Shown here one piece after another: positions 24,856 to 33,758 of a stretch of DNA of 64,000 bases. The notes beneath the pieces were generated by a model, which ran no database searches, had not been told where the DNA came from, and saw nothing but the letters and a program-made list of their open reading frames with translations. The DNA comes from Chryseobacterium candidae. Lineage in GTDB: Bacteria > Bacteroidota > Bacteroidia > Flavobacteriales > Weeksellaceae. Within the stretch, counting starts at the first letter, position 1, and the number at the start of each line of letters is the position of its first letter. The translations under genes and the position numbers were made by a program. The stretch lies in contig NZ_SDLV01000029.1 in NCBI RefSeq assembly GCF_004916905.1, positions 1-64,000 on the forward strand, read 5' to 3'.

Positions 24856-25872
24856 ATGATTTTCAAAACATATAACACTATAGAAAATGCTTACCAGGCC
24901 CGCGTGATCGAACAGATCAGGATGCAGGGTTTTGGGGATGAGGTTTTCATCGTACAGGAAAAAGTTCACGGAGCTAATTTCTCTTTCTTTACCGACGGAA
25001 AGGAAATTAAAATCGCGAAGAGAACTGCTTTCATTGAAAAAGATGAAAAATTTTTCAATGCCTATCAGATGTTGGAACGCTACAGAAAAAATGTAATAGA
25101 AGTGTTTCAAAAAGTGAAAGCCATTTACCCGAATGTAGAAACTGTAGTGATCTACGGTGAATTGTTCGGTGGTGGTTACAAACACAAAGATGTAGAACCC
25201 GTAAAAGATGCTGTAAAAGTACAGAAAGGTATTGAATATGCCCCTCACAACGAATTTTACGCTTTCGATATTAAACTGAATGGAATTACCTATTTGGATA
25301 CAGAAGTGGTTAATCAGATTTTTGAAGAGACAGGTTTTTTCTATGCTAGAATTTTGTTTCAGGGAACGCTGGAAGAAGCTTTAAAATTCCCTAATGTTTT
25401 CAATTCAAAAATTCCGGCCTTGCTGGGATTACCCGAGTTGGAAGACAATAGGTGTGAAGGAACCATCGTAAAAACTTTGAAAACCAGATACTTTGGAAAC
25501 GGAGCCAGAATTATTCTGAAAAATAAGAATGAAAAATGGGTAGAAAAGTCCAAAATGGTTAAAAAAGAAGGTAAAACTGTTCATAAACAGGTTCATTTCA
25601 GTGAAAAAGCGTATGAAATCTGGGAAGAAATCCAAAAATATGCTACAGCCAACAGATTGAATAATGTGGTAAGTAAAATAGGCGAATTCGAACCTAAAAT
25701 GATAGGTAAGGTGATTGGTCTTTTTTCACAGGATATTTTAGAAGACTTTCAAAAGGACTTCCCGGCAGCTTTCACAGCTATTGAAAAAGAAGAGCAGAAA
25801 AGGATCAACAAAAAGTTGAATTCTTTAGTCATTGATTTTATAAAAGAAGAGTTGATGACTCTTAAAGTATAG
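24856..25872 (+). CDS. RNA ligase, T4 Rnl2-like
   Basis: The 338-residue protein has the nucleotidyltransferase motif I EKVHGANFSFF with the AMP-accepting Lys at residue 36, nearly the same position as Lys35 of T4 Rnl2. Motif III-like VIYGELFGGGY, motif IIIa FYAFDI, motif IV CEGTIVKTL and motif V IILKNKNEKW follow in order. A helical C-terminal domain of about 100 residues matches Rnl2 length. Rnl2 enzymes seal 3'-OH/5'-phosphate nicks in duplex RNA. It ends in a strong terminator overlapping the stop codon, closing the unit that begins with the tRNA array. Confidence 0.88.
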   Translation: MIFKTYNTIENAYQARVIEQIRMQGFGDEVFIVQEKVHGANFSFFTDGKEIKIAKRTAFIEKDEKFFNAYQMLERYRKNVIEVFQKVKAIYPNVETVVIYGELFGGGYKHKDVEPVKDAVKVQKGIEYAPHNEFYAFDIKLNGITYLDTEVVNQIFEETGFFYARILFQGTLEEALKFPNVFNSKIPALLGLPELEDNRCEGTIVKTLKTRYFGNGARIILKNKNEKWVEKSKMVKKEGKTVHKQVHFSEKAYEIWEEIQKYATANRLNNVVSKIGEFEPKMIGKVIGLFSQDILEDFQKDFPAAFTAIEKEEQKRINKKLNSLVIDFIKEELMTLKV

Positions 25873-25901
25873 TTTCGGTAATTTTTTACCGAAACTTTTT
25901 T
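25871..25901 (+). terminator. Terminator after the RNA ligase gene
   Basis: The perfect 11-pair stem AGTTTCGGTAA/TTACCGAAACT with a short T loop is followed by TTTTT. Confidence 0.9.
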
Positions 25902-25959
25902 ATGTATAATAAGTATCCATCACAGTCAGAAGAACGAAAACACTTCATTGTATTAAAGA

Positions 25960-26045
25960 GAAACAGAACTCATGAAAGTGTGACAATTCCCATCCTTTGG
26001 AGAGGTGGCGAAAATTCAAAGAATTTTTGACGGGGTGGTTTTAAA
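25960..26045. repeat. Possible dispersed flavobacterial intergenic repeat fragment
   Basis: The G-rich stretch around TTTGGAGAGGTGGCGAAAAT and GACGGGGTGGTT is of a kind I associate with repeated intergenic segments in Chryseobacterium and Flavobacterium. There is only one copy in this window, so the claim rests on memory. Confidence 0.25.
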
Positions 26046-26065
26046 AAGAAAAAACAATTAAAAAA

Positions 26066-26629
26066 ATGAAACCCAATATATTTTTTACAGCAGACCATCA
26101 TTTTGGTCACGAGAATATTATAAAGTTTTCAGAAAGACCTTTTGAATCACTGGACCATATGAATGAAGAGCTCATTAAAAGATGGAATGAGAAAATTGAA
26201 CCTGGCGACACAGTCTACCATCTAGGAGATATGAGTTTAGGAAAACCGGATTTTACAAAAGAAATTTTAGACCGTTTACATGGCGATATTCATCTGATCA
26301 AAGGCAATCATGAAGGTGCAGCATTAACTTATCCCAAAAGGTTTGCGTCCATCAGAGATTACTACGAACTGAAAATTGATGACCCGGACCAAAACAACGG
26401 TAAACAGAAAATCATTCTTTTCCATTACGCCATGCGTACCTGGAATGGCTCACACCGCGGAGCCTGGCAATTATACGGCCATTCGCACGGAACACTGCCG
26501 GATGATGAAATGGCACTCAGTTTTGACGTTGGAGTAGACTGCCACAATTTTTATCCGGTTTCCTATGAGGAAGTCAAAGAAATAATGAAGAGGAAAAAAT
26601 GGACACCACCATTTGCTCCCAGGAATTAA
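26066..26629 (+). CDS. Calcineurin-like metallophosphoesterase
   Basis: The 187-residue protein contains all metal-binding motifs: TADHHFGHENI, VYHLGDMSLG, IKGNHEG, LFHYAMRTWNGSHRG and LYGHSHG. It belongs to the small phosphoesterases often found near phage and RNA-repair genes. A role in removing phosphate or cyclic phosphate from RNA ends would complement the upstream ligase and cREC protein, but this is inference; the ligase terminator separates it from that unit. Confidence 0.8.
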   Translation: MKPNIFFTADHHFGHENIIKFSERPFESLDHMNEELIKRWNEKIEPGDTVYHLGDMSLGKPDFTKEILDRLHGDIHLIKGNHEGAALTYPKRFASIRDYYELKIDDPDQNNGKQKIILFHYAMRTWNGSHRGAWQLYGHSHGTLPDDEMALSFDVGVDCHNFYPVSYEEVKEIMKRKKWTPPFAPRN

Positions 26630-26716
26630 CAATTAACAATGAAAATGAAGCTTGAGGATATGAGAAGTATAAACCTAACTAACTTTTAACCTCTAGCTTC
26701 TAATTTCTAAAAAATC

Positions 26717-27259
26717 ATGAAAACAACCAATGAGATGATAATCATCGATCTGGAAGCTACATGCTGGGAAAACGACAGAATTCCTACCGGGCAAAAGGTC
26801 GATATTATAGAAATAGGAATTTGCAAATTAAACTTAACATCTAAAGCAATTTCCCAAAAAAAAAGCATTTACATCATTCCGGAACGGTCAGAAATCAATA
26901 GATTCTGTACAAAACTGACAGGAATTACTCCGCAGCTGATAGAACAAAAAGGGATCTATTTCGAAGAGGCCTGTGAAATGATCAGAGATCAATACCATAC
27001 TGCAACATTTACATGGGCAGGATATGGAAACTTTGATGGAGAGCAGATCACAGAACAGTGTGACTGGCTCGGAATAACCAGTCCTTTTTCGGAAAACTAT
27101 ATGAATGTGATGCATGAATTTAAAAGACATTTCAATCTCCACAAACAGATAGGTCTTAAAAGGGCTTTGAGTTATTTAAATATGGATTTTGAAGGCACTC
27201 ATCACAGCGGAGCAGACGATGCTTACAATACAGCCAGAATTTTAAGTGAAATTCTGTAA
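26717..27259 (+). CDS. DEDDh 3'-5' exonuclease, first of a pair
   Basis: The 180-residue protein shows the DEDDh exonuclease core: MIIIDLEATCWEN (Asp/Glu), LTGITPQLIEQKG, FTWAGYGNFDGEQI (Asp) and GTHHSGADDAYNTARI (His and Asp). This layout matches the ERI-1/Snipper/KapD branch, which trims RNA 3' ends, more than DnaQ. It is a paralogue of the next gene and lies 87 bases after the phosphoesterase. Confidence 0.83.
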   Translation: MKTTNEMIIIDLEATCWENDRIPTGQKVDIIEIGICKLNLTSKAISQKKSIYIIPERSEINRFCTKLTGITPQLIEQKGIYFEEACEMIRDQYHTATFTWAGYGNFDGEQITEQCDWLGITSPFSENYMNVMHEFKRHFNLHKQIGLKRALSYLNMDFEGTHHSGADDAYNTARILSEIL

Positions 27260-27371
27260 ATCGTAATTAGGCTGGAAGATAGAAGCTGGAGGTTGGAAGT
27301 AAATTCAACACTGTAAAACGTTCCTCTTCCCGCATCCATCTTCCAATCTTTAACAATTAAATTTTAAACAA

Positions 27372-27923
27372 GTGAAAACAACAGAAAATATATTAATAGT
27401 AGATCTTGAAGCAACGTGTTGGGAAAACCGGCCGCCAAGAGGTCAGGAAAGTGAGATCATCGAAATCGGGGTATGCATTATGAATGCAAAAACGGGTAGG
27501 ATCTCAAAAAATGAAGGGATTTTAATAAAACCCCAATATTCAAAAGTAAGTCCGTTCTGTACGGAATTGACCACTCTTACCCAAAATATGCTGGATCATG
27601 AAGGCATCATGCTGGATGATGCTTTCGATATCCTGAGAGCAGAATATGATTCCGAAGAATTGACATGGGCAAGTTATGGTAACTATGACCTGAATATGCT
27701 GAAGGATCAGGCAAGAAGATTCTACACAGATTATCCCATGAGTGATGATCACATCAATGTGAAGACCTTATTTGGTGAAATCCATCCTACCATCAGGAAA
27801 AGTGTCGGAATGAACAGAGCTTTGGGTGAACTGGGAATGACTTTAGAAGGTACGCATCACAGAGGAGTAGATGACGCAAAGAACATTGCAAAGATTCTGC
27901 ATTGGTGTTTGCAGAATTACTAA
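27372..27923 (+). CDS. DEDDh 3'-5' exonuclease, second of a pair
   Basis: The 183-residue protein begins with GTG (MKTTENILIVDLEATCWENR) and has the same motifs as its neighbour: FCTELTTLTQNMLDHEG, LTWASYGNYDLNML and GTHHRGVDDAKNIAKI. The two share the MKTT...DLEATCWEN start and about the same length, pointing to tandem duplication and divergence. A strong terminator follows. Tandem ERI-like exonucleases next to a tRNA/ligase island suggest opposing trimming and sealing steps, which is speculative. Confidence 0.82.
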   Translation: MKTTENILIVDLEATCWENRPPRGQESEIIEIGVCIMNAKTGRISKNEGILIKPQYSKVSPFCTELTTLTQNMLDHEGIMLDDAFDILRAEYDSEELTWASYGNYDLNMLKDQARRFYTDYPMSDDHINVKTLFGEIHPTIRKSVGMNRALGELGMTLEGTHHRGVDDAKNIAKILHWCLQNY

Positions 27924-27953
27924 ATAATCTGAAATAAACAGATAAAAAAGAAG

Positions 27954-27998
27954 AGTTGTCTCAAATGTCGAATAATTTGGCTTGAGACAGCTTTTTTT
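27954..27998 (+). terminator. Terminator after the exonuclease pair
   Basis: The stem AGTTGTCTCAA/TTGAGACAGCT (one G-T) is followed by TTTTTTT. Confidence 0.85.
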
Positions 27999-28054
27999 GT
28001 AAAATGGGGTATTGTTGGAGATCAATTATAAAAGTTATATTGCCCATTCCTTTC

Positions 28055-28116
28055 CTGCAATCCGTTACAATGTTGCAGAAACCCTGAATCTTCTGCGGCA
28101 TTGTAACGGATTGCAG
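28055..28116. repeat. Long perfect hairpin, 18 bp plus 8 bp
   Basis: CTGCAATCCGTTACAATG and its exact reverse complement CATTGTAACGGATTGCAG enclose a second stem TTGCAGAA/TTCTGCGG (two G-T pairs) with a 10-base loop, giving about 26 pairs in 62 bases. No T run follows. It stands alone in a 450-base gap and could be a small mobile palindromic repeat or a structured RNA. Confidence 0.7.
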
Positions 28117-28450
28117 TTCTTTTGTTATTATTTTAAAAAAAATTAACGTATCGGCAGGGTAGGATAATTTTGTTGTAAAACTTTATCAATACTTAAAATA
28201 AGACACCAAATGTTGTGTAAATGTCATTATATGGTGCTTTTAGCTGTTTTTTAATTTTATATCTTTAAACAGGGAATTATTTTTATCTTGCTAAAGGCTT
28301 TGTCAGGCATTGTTTTATTAACTTAATATTTGTTAAAAAAATCACTTTTATGGGATAATTTACTGTCTGTCAGCCATTTTTTTTTATTTTAGCCAATGAG
28401 AATAAATGGATGTTTATTAAGGAAGGTTTTGAGGTAAAATAATTAAACTG
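28117..28450. other. AT-rich gap without a supported gene
   Basis: No open frame of useful length, no tRNA and no recognisable promoter box with clear spacing. The upstream part of the gap (27999-28054) is equally empty. Confidence 0.4.
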
Positions 28451-28588
28451 TTGATTAATTGCAAAGGAGATCATGAATATAAAGAAAAAATTCCGGAGAG
28501 ATATTTATCAGATCATTTTGATACCGGATTCTTTAAATATTACAGTCCTGAAAATCCCTCTTTTATAAATGATTTATTCAATTTTTAG
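28451..28588 (+). pseudogene. Short coding remnant
   Basis: One frame reads GDHEYKEKIPERYLSDHFDT, then GFFKYYSPENPSFINDLFNF and stops. The composition is that of a real protein C-terminus, but no ATG precedes it; a TTG at 28451 would give 45 residues. It is either a very short gene or the tail of a lost gene. I do not recognise the family. Confidence 0.35.
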
Positions 28589-28612
28589 AAAGGTGTTTAT
28601 GAAAATGTTCTG

Positions 28613-29173
28613 ATGAGAATTTTATATAGCAGACCTGTTTTTCAGACTCTGTTTTCAGAGGAAAGAAATAGCAGATTATTGTTAAGTTCTGTATATCAGT
28701 ATTGTATTGAAGGGTATGTAATGGTTTTAAATGTTGAAATGAAGATGAATTTACTTTCCATAACGAGGCTTTATTTATTTCTGTCTCTGGGACAGTTTGA
28801 AAAATATGAAGCTTGCGGTGGTAAAGCTTTTGACCCCCTGTTGGATACAGTGTTTTCAGGTTGTTATAAAGAAAAGGAACGGAAAACAGTAATCCACAAA
28901 AAGTCCAGCTTTGAATGTAAGCCTGTACAGACACCTGCATATGGGATTTTTAAACTTATTCATTTGAAAATCAGATGTAATGCTGCCTTAAGTAAACTGC
29001 TGTTCTCCATTCTTTCAGCAGTTGAGAGAAAGGTTTTTAATAGTAAAAAGTTCCTTTCGCTCTATAATAAACTGGTAGAGCAAAATTGGTTTGAACCGGA
29101 GAAAATTTTTGTCAGACCGCCTGAAGAATGGAAAAAAATAAATAACCTGAAACAAATTTATACATCAAATTAA
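28613..29173 (+). CDS. Uncharacterised protein, 186 residues
   Basis: The frame ends 5 bases before the DUF6493 gene, suggesting co-transcription. The C-terminal half (FLSLYNKLVEQNWFEPEKIFVRPPEEWKKINNLKQI) looks like a real soluble protein; the N-terminal half is rich in Leu, Tyr and Cys. There is an open frame on the opposite strand over the first half, which weakens the case a little. No family recognised. Confidence 0.5.
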   Translation: MRILYSRPVFQTLFSEERNSRLLLSSVYQYCIEGYVMVLNVEMKMNLLSITRLYLFLSLGQFEKYEACGGKAFDPLLDTVFSGCYKEKERKTVIHKKSSFECKPVQTPAYGIFKLIHLKIRCNAALSKLLFSILSAVERKVFNSKKFLSLYNKLVEQNWFEPEKIFVRPPEEWKKINNLKQIYTSN

Positions 29174-29178
29174 AGCAC

Positions 29179-31875
29179 ATGAAAGAAAGACTTTATGAGA
29201 TCCTTAATGAGGAAAAAGTACATGAGATTATCCCCTTTCTAAAAGAGCTTAGTATTGAAGAAAGGAAAACACTGATACCATCTATCAAGAAAATGGACCG
29301 TGAGATCAGTAAAATTGTAATGACTAAAAACTCCTACCACACGGCGGGATCTGTGAGCCAGCATTCCATTATAGATATTGCTTCATTTGTCTGCATGGAC
29401 AAAAAGAATTTTGGTAAAAACTATTGGAGCCTTTTCCGTAATGCGGAACAGACCGAGCAGATACTGGAATGGGGATGTCCGGATTGGTTTTCAGATTTTA
29501 TCAATGAATCAGTTGAAGCTGAATTTACAGCATTTAATTATAAAGATATTTTAGGATGGACGGAGAAAGGATATGTGCAGCCCAAACCCGAATTATTGGG
29601 ACATCATCTTAGCAATTACCCGGCAGATCTTGACCATTACCCCGAAACACTTGCTACTCATTTTTGGTATTTGTGTGAATTCCCTTCCCGATCTTTGCCT
29701 TTCCGTAAAGAATGGTTTCCTATTGTTCAAAAGCTTATTGCTGATAAGAAGATTGAAAGAAAAAGATTTCTGAGAGAGTGCCTTCTGGCCTCCAACAGAA
29801 ACTTTAATAAAAATGTCACGGGCTGGTTTATGGATTCATTTAACTCATTAAAACCAACGGAAGAAGAATTGTCTGATCTGCAGGATGACCTGCTTGCAGG
29901 GCTTGTTTCTTCACAGTCAAAAGCGGTGAATACAATATTATCACATCTGAAAAAAATTGTTGGAACATCTGAATTTAAGAGTGAGGAATTTTCACATTAC
30001 CTGCCCAATTTACTCAGCTCAGAGGTAAAAACAGTAGTGGTTTCCAGTCTGGTACTTACAGAAAAAATATTTCAGAGAAAGAAGGTGGATACGGACATGC
30101 TTGGAATGGCATTAAGTACAGCATTTGTTAGTAAAGATGATGGTATACAGTCAAAAGCAGCAAAGATTATCCTTAAATATATTCCGGCTTCAGAAAATAT
30201 GATAGAGGCTCTTTCTCATTATTCAGATAATATACTGACGAATGTGCGTCCTCTCTTGATAAAATATATTGAAGCGAAACAGCCGGAGCTTGAGGTAATA
30301 GACTCCGAAAAGAGACTGCTGGCTGCAGATGAAAATGCAGTGCAGGTACTTCAGAATTTTGAAGATCTGATGTTCTATCTGCCTGTGGCAATGGATGATC
30401 CATACAGTTATCATTGTGATATTGCTTTGACGGGATTTATCCAATTTGCAGGAGATGTAGATGCTGAATCTGTGAAACTGATAGAACCTGTATTTTTGAA
30501 AGCCTGTAAAACTATAGCAAAATGGGAAGTTCCTTATCTGAATGTTTTATTATGCAATGCAATCATCAATTATGGGTTGGCTTTAATGGAAAAATATCCG
30601 ATTCAGCTAAAGAATCTGGAAAAAATATATCAGAAAACCAAAGAGGAGGAAGCGGCAAGAGAATCTTATTCCAATTATCAGAAAAAATTAGGTCCGATAG
30701 AAGATGTTGGAGCAGATTGTCCCGCAAGACAGGCTTTTAAGGATATTGCGATATATGCTGTTGACAAAATAAAATCCGGGGATAAGATTCCTTTGTTGTT
30801 TCCCGTTACCCATTCCCCATGCTGGATTTCTCCTGTAACCCTTGTTGAGAGATTGGAGAATTATCAGAATAATAATACAGAGCCTCATCATCTGGATATT
30901 CAGCTTGCCCTGCAGCGTTGTGCTTTAGATGATACCTCAAAAGCAATTGAAGAAGTTGAGAAAAGATTAAAAGGGGAATATAAAGAATTACTGCTTTTCT
31001 TCTTTGGTAAAAATGTACAGCCCGAAGGGACGTTTATACATCCCTCATGGTGGATAACAGCTGGGATTACACGTTCCCCCGAAACCTTTTTTGAGCAGTT
31101 CAAAACTCTCGGATATAATAGTATTCCTGCAGAATTCTTCTCAGGCGCTTATAAGTGGAAAACTATTGACAATAAGAAAAACTCTTATTATCCGGTGGAG
31201 CTGAATATTACGATTCCAAAATATCATCTCGAAAAAAGAAAAGAACCTTTGTTCATGGAATATTTCGTTGCCGAACAGAAAGAGCTTAATGAAATTCCAG
31301 CGCTGATGCTTTGTTTCCCCAATACACCTGCAAATGCTCTGGCGAAAGTAATTAAATACTGCCTTTTCTATTCAGGAATTGCAGAAGTATATGAAAGAAG
31401 TCTTGTTTTGAATACTGCGAATACGCTTTATCAGATCAAAAAACCTCTGGATGAAATTGGCTATTTGTTTCTTGGAACTATTTTCCTGGACAGTGATAAG
31501 ACGATCCGGGGAACGGCGGCTGAAATATGGCTTGAACATGTTTCTTGCCAGATGATGGATAATGCAAGGCTGGGAAGAGTGATTGGTTTACACGAAAAAT
31601 TAGAATGGGCCCCGGTGAAAAGATTAACCGATCTTATGCAGCACCACATGCTTAATGTAAGTAAAAACCATAATATTGCTCTTGAGGAATTGATTTCCAG
31701 TATTTTGCTTCAAATGGAAGAACCAGTTACCAACCTGAAAAGAATTCTGGAAATCTACCATGAAGTATTGGCTTTAAACCATTCATCGGTTCATAAAGAA
31801 GTCATGAAAAAATTAAACCACTGGAAAGAAAGCTCAAGTCTTAAAAAAATAGGGAATCTTCTTCTGAAAAAATAG
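29179..31875 (+). CDS. DUF6493 family HEAT-repeat-like protein
   Basis: The 898-residue protein is built of alpha-helical repeats (LKELSIEERKTLIPSIKKMDREI near the start; LLSSEVKTVVVSSLVLTEKIF in the middle; RGTAAEIWLEHVSCQMM near the end), which fits the large DUF6493 scaffold proteins of Bacteroidota. No catalytic motif is visible. Its stop is 3 bases before the SWIM zinc-finger gene, so the two form an operon. In related loci such proteins accompany SWIM, MoxR and vWA genes; here the MoxR operon lies 9 kb upstream and is separate. Confidence 0.72.
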   Translation: MKERLYEILNEEKVHEIIPFLKELSIEERKTLIPSIKKMDREISKIVMTKNSYHTAGSVSQHSIIDIASFVCMDKKNFGKNYWSLFRNAEQTEQILEWGCPDWFSDFINESVEAEFTAFNYKDILGWTEKGYVQPKPELLGHHLSNYPADLDHYPETLATHFWYLCEFPSRSLPFRKEWFPIVQKLIADKKIERKRFLRECLLASNRNFNKNVTGWFMDSFNSLKPTEEELSDLQDDLLAGLVSSQSKAVNTILSHLKKIVGTSEFKSEEFSHYLPNLLSSEVKTVVVSSLVLTEKIFQRKKVDTDMLGMALSTAFVSKDDGIQSKAAKIILKYIPASENMIEALSHYSDNILTNVRPLLIKYIEAKQPELEVIDSEKRLLAADENAVQVLQNFEDLMFYLPVAMDDPYSYHCDIALTGFIQFAGDVDAESVKLIEPVFLKACKTIAKWEVPYLNVLLCNAIINYGLALMEKYPIQLKNLEKIYQKTKEEEAARESYSNYQKKLGPIEDVGADCPARQAFKDIAIYAVDKIKSGDKIPLLFPVTHSPCWISPVTLVERLENYQNNNTEPHHLDIQLALQRCALDDTSKAIEEVEKRLKGEYKELLLFFFGKNVQPEGTFIHPSWWITAGITRSPETFFEQFKTLGYNSIPAEFFSGAYKWKTIDNKKNSYYPVELNITIPKYHLEKRKEPLFMEYFVAEQKELNEIPALMLCFPNTPANALAKVIKYCLFYSGIAEVYERSLVLNTANTLYQIKKPLDEIGYLFLGTIFLDSDKTIRGTAAEIWLEHVSCQMMDNARLGRVIGLHEKLEWAPVKRLTDLMQHHMLNVSKNHNIALEELISSILLQMEEPVTNLKRILEIYHEVLALNHSSVHKEVMKKLNHWKESSSLKKIGNLLLKK

Positions 31876-31878
31876 ATT

Positions 31879-33222
31879 ATGGAAGATACGCTTTTTTACA
31901 ACTATTCAGGAGCATCCGCTTTAGTTAAGAAAGGTGCTCTTGAAGAATTATTTCTCGCCAAGTACAGTGAGATACATAAAAACACTGATGCTCCCTGTTT
32001 TTTCTGGGGAAATGTAGGGCAGCCCTTTATTTTGGCCCGATGTCTGATCACGCTTTCCAATATTGTAAAATCCAGCTTTAACCTGTCTCCGTTTCAGATG
32101 GTACTTCTTAAAGATCCCATAGTGACGGCAGGAAATGAAAGATTAAGGTTGGAAGGTTTTTCTCATTGTGCGGGAGTATATGCAAGAGTAGATATGCTGC
32201 CAGAGGGATTGGATGGAGAGTTTCTTGAAAACGGAACAACGAATGTGGATTTCAATCAGCCCATGATAACTGCATTAGGAAGCATCCGTCCTAATGAAAA
32301 AATTATACTTTCTGTAGGACAAAAAGAAGTGGGCCTATACAAAGAGGAAAGTAAAATAACAGAAAGAAAAGTGCCATTGCCTGTAAAATGGATCAAAGGA
32401 CTGGGAACCGTTCAGGTGTATTTATCAGAATCAGAAAAGCTTCATACCTTCAATAAAATCCAGACACAGCAATTGTTTAGAGGAATGCCGAAAGGAGTGG
32501 TGAAGTCAGACTATTATTTAATTGTGAGAGGAAATAAACCTGTTTTCTCTCCGGTACAATCTGCGGATTCTGTTTGCATAGGAGGACTTCACAGGCTTCG
32601 TCTTTTAGAACCCCTTCTTCCTTATATTGATGGTATGCAGGTTTTTGCACATGTTAATATGCAGTCTACTACATGGCAACTCAGTATGGGAAATATCCGG
32701 TTTAGTTTTTCTTTATCGAGAGAATGCTGGAGAGGTTTTTCAGGTGAAGGAGCAGTGTTGGATAGTCTGATTTCAGATGTTCCTGATGAATGGATTGATG
32801 CATTGGATAAATATGCCTATGCCAATCAGTCTTTTAATCCCCGCAGACTTGCCTTGGAAGAGCATATCAGTTTTGATAAAGTTGAAAATATTACAGGCAG
32901 GCTTGCCGCAATGGGATTACTAGGTTATGATCTTGATGACAGAGAATTTTTCTATCGTAGACTTCCTTTTAAATTAAACCGTATTATTGGACTCAATCCC
33001 CGTATAAAAAATGCTCAGAAATTAATAGAGGACGGAAAAGTAGAAATCTTAAATAATAATAAAGAAAGAACAGAAGCCAGAGTAAAAGGAACCGGTGTAC
33101 ATCATATAGTAATCATTCAAGAAGAAAAAGAGCGTTGCACCTGCGAATGGTTCAGTAAATATCAGGGAGAAAGAGGTCCCTGTAAACATGTATTGGCGGT
33201 AAAAAGACTGGTTAATGTTTAA
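31879..33222 (+). CDS. SWIM zinc-finger protein
   Basis: The 447-residue protein ends with a SWIM finger, RCTCEWFSKYQGERGPCKHV (CxCx-n-CxH), at about residues 414-433. SWIM fingers bind DNA or proteins. The remainder is a mixed alpha/beta protein without a family I can name (LIVRGNKPVFSPVQSADSVC, GGLHRLRLLEPLLPYIDGM). Operon partner of the DUF6493 protein, 3 bases apart. A hairpin at 33257-33292 follows. Confidence 0.75.
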   Translation: MEDTLFYNYSGASALVKKGALEELFLAKYSEIHKNTDAPCFFWGNVGQPFILARCLITLSNIVKSSFNLSPFQMVLLKDPIVTAGNERLRLEGFSHCAGVYARVDMLPEGLDGEFLENGTTNVDFNQPMITALGSIRPNEKIILSVGQKEVGLYKEESKITERKVPLPVKWIKGLGTVQVYLSESEKLHTFNKIQTQQLFRGMPKGVVKSDYYLIVRGNKPVFSPVQSADSVCIGGLHRLRLLEPLLPYIDGMQVFAHVNMQSTTWQLSMGNIRFSFSLSRECWRGFSGEGAVLDSLISDVPDEWIDALDKYAYANQSFNPRRLALEEHISFDKVENITGRLAAMGLLGYDLDDREFFYRRLPFKLNRIIGLNPRIKNAQKLIEDGKVEILNNNKERTEARVKGTGVHHIVIIQEEKERCTCEWFSKYQGERGPCKHVLAVKRLVNV

Positions 33223-33256
33223 ATACTGCTGATGCTCATTTTATCATTTTGTTGAG

Positions 33257-33292
33257 CAGCACAAAGGCGCAACATCTTGCGCCACTGTGTTG
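33257..33292. terminator. Hairpin between the SWIM gene and the convergent VOC gene
   Basis: The inner stem GGCGCAA/TTGCGCC (7 pairs, CATC loop) is extended by CAGCACA/TGTGTTG. There is no long T run on either side, so it may be a factor-dependent or weak bidirectional terminator. Confidence 0.5.
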
Positions 33293-33305
33293 TATTAGTG
33301 TCTTA

Positions 33306-33758
33306 TTAATTACCAGTCTGCTTCATCCATTCCTCATAGCTCAGTACTCCCAGTTCCGGTCTGCCTTCACCCTCCAGAATAGAAATAAACTCAAGCTGGT
33401 TTCCATCAGGATCATTAAAATAAATAGCCAGTGCAGGCATCCATGCAAATACCATAGGCTCTGTACTTCCGTTTTTCAGAAAATTGTAAGGTTTTAAATT
33501 CTTTTTTTCTAGAAACTCCACAGAATAATTCAAAATATCCTCCTTACTGCTGGAAAAAGCAAAATGTCTGGTCTGAAGATTTTCCTTTTGCTCCCATAAT
33601 CCCAGCATAAATTCCTTTTCTTCTCCCACCCATAAAAAAGCAATAGGCCTGGTTTTATCCCTATGAGCTAGCTTTAGCCCTAATACTTCCGTATAAAACA
33701 GTATCGCATTTTCCAGATTGCTTACCTGAACATGGGTTTCATATATTCCTTTAATCAT
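33306..33758 (-). CDS. VOC (glyoxalase/dioxygenase superfamily) protein
   Basis: The 150-residue protein starts MIKGIYETHVQVSNLENAILFYTEVLGLKLA, the classic VOC opening with a metal-ligand His, and has a second half DPDGNQLEFISILEG with the conserved Glu. It covers one betaalphabetabetabeta pair set, as in glyoxalase I or fosfomycin-type enzymes. The substrate cannot be told from sequence. Confidence 0.82.
   Translation of the reverse strand: MIKGIYETHVQVSNLENAILFYTEVLGLKLAHRDKTRPIAFLWVGEEKEFMLGLWEQKENLQTRHFAFSSSKEDILNYSVEFLEKKNLKPYNFLKNGSTEPMVFAWMPALAIYFNDPDGNQLEFISILEGEGRPELGVLSYEEWMKQTGN

Noticed and set aside
28578..28940. 120-residue minus-strand frame
   Set aside because: It overlaps the plus-strand frame at 28613, which fits better with the downstream operon; no promoter or partner gene supports the minus frame.
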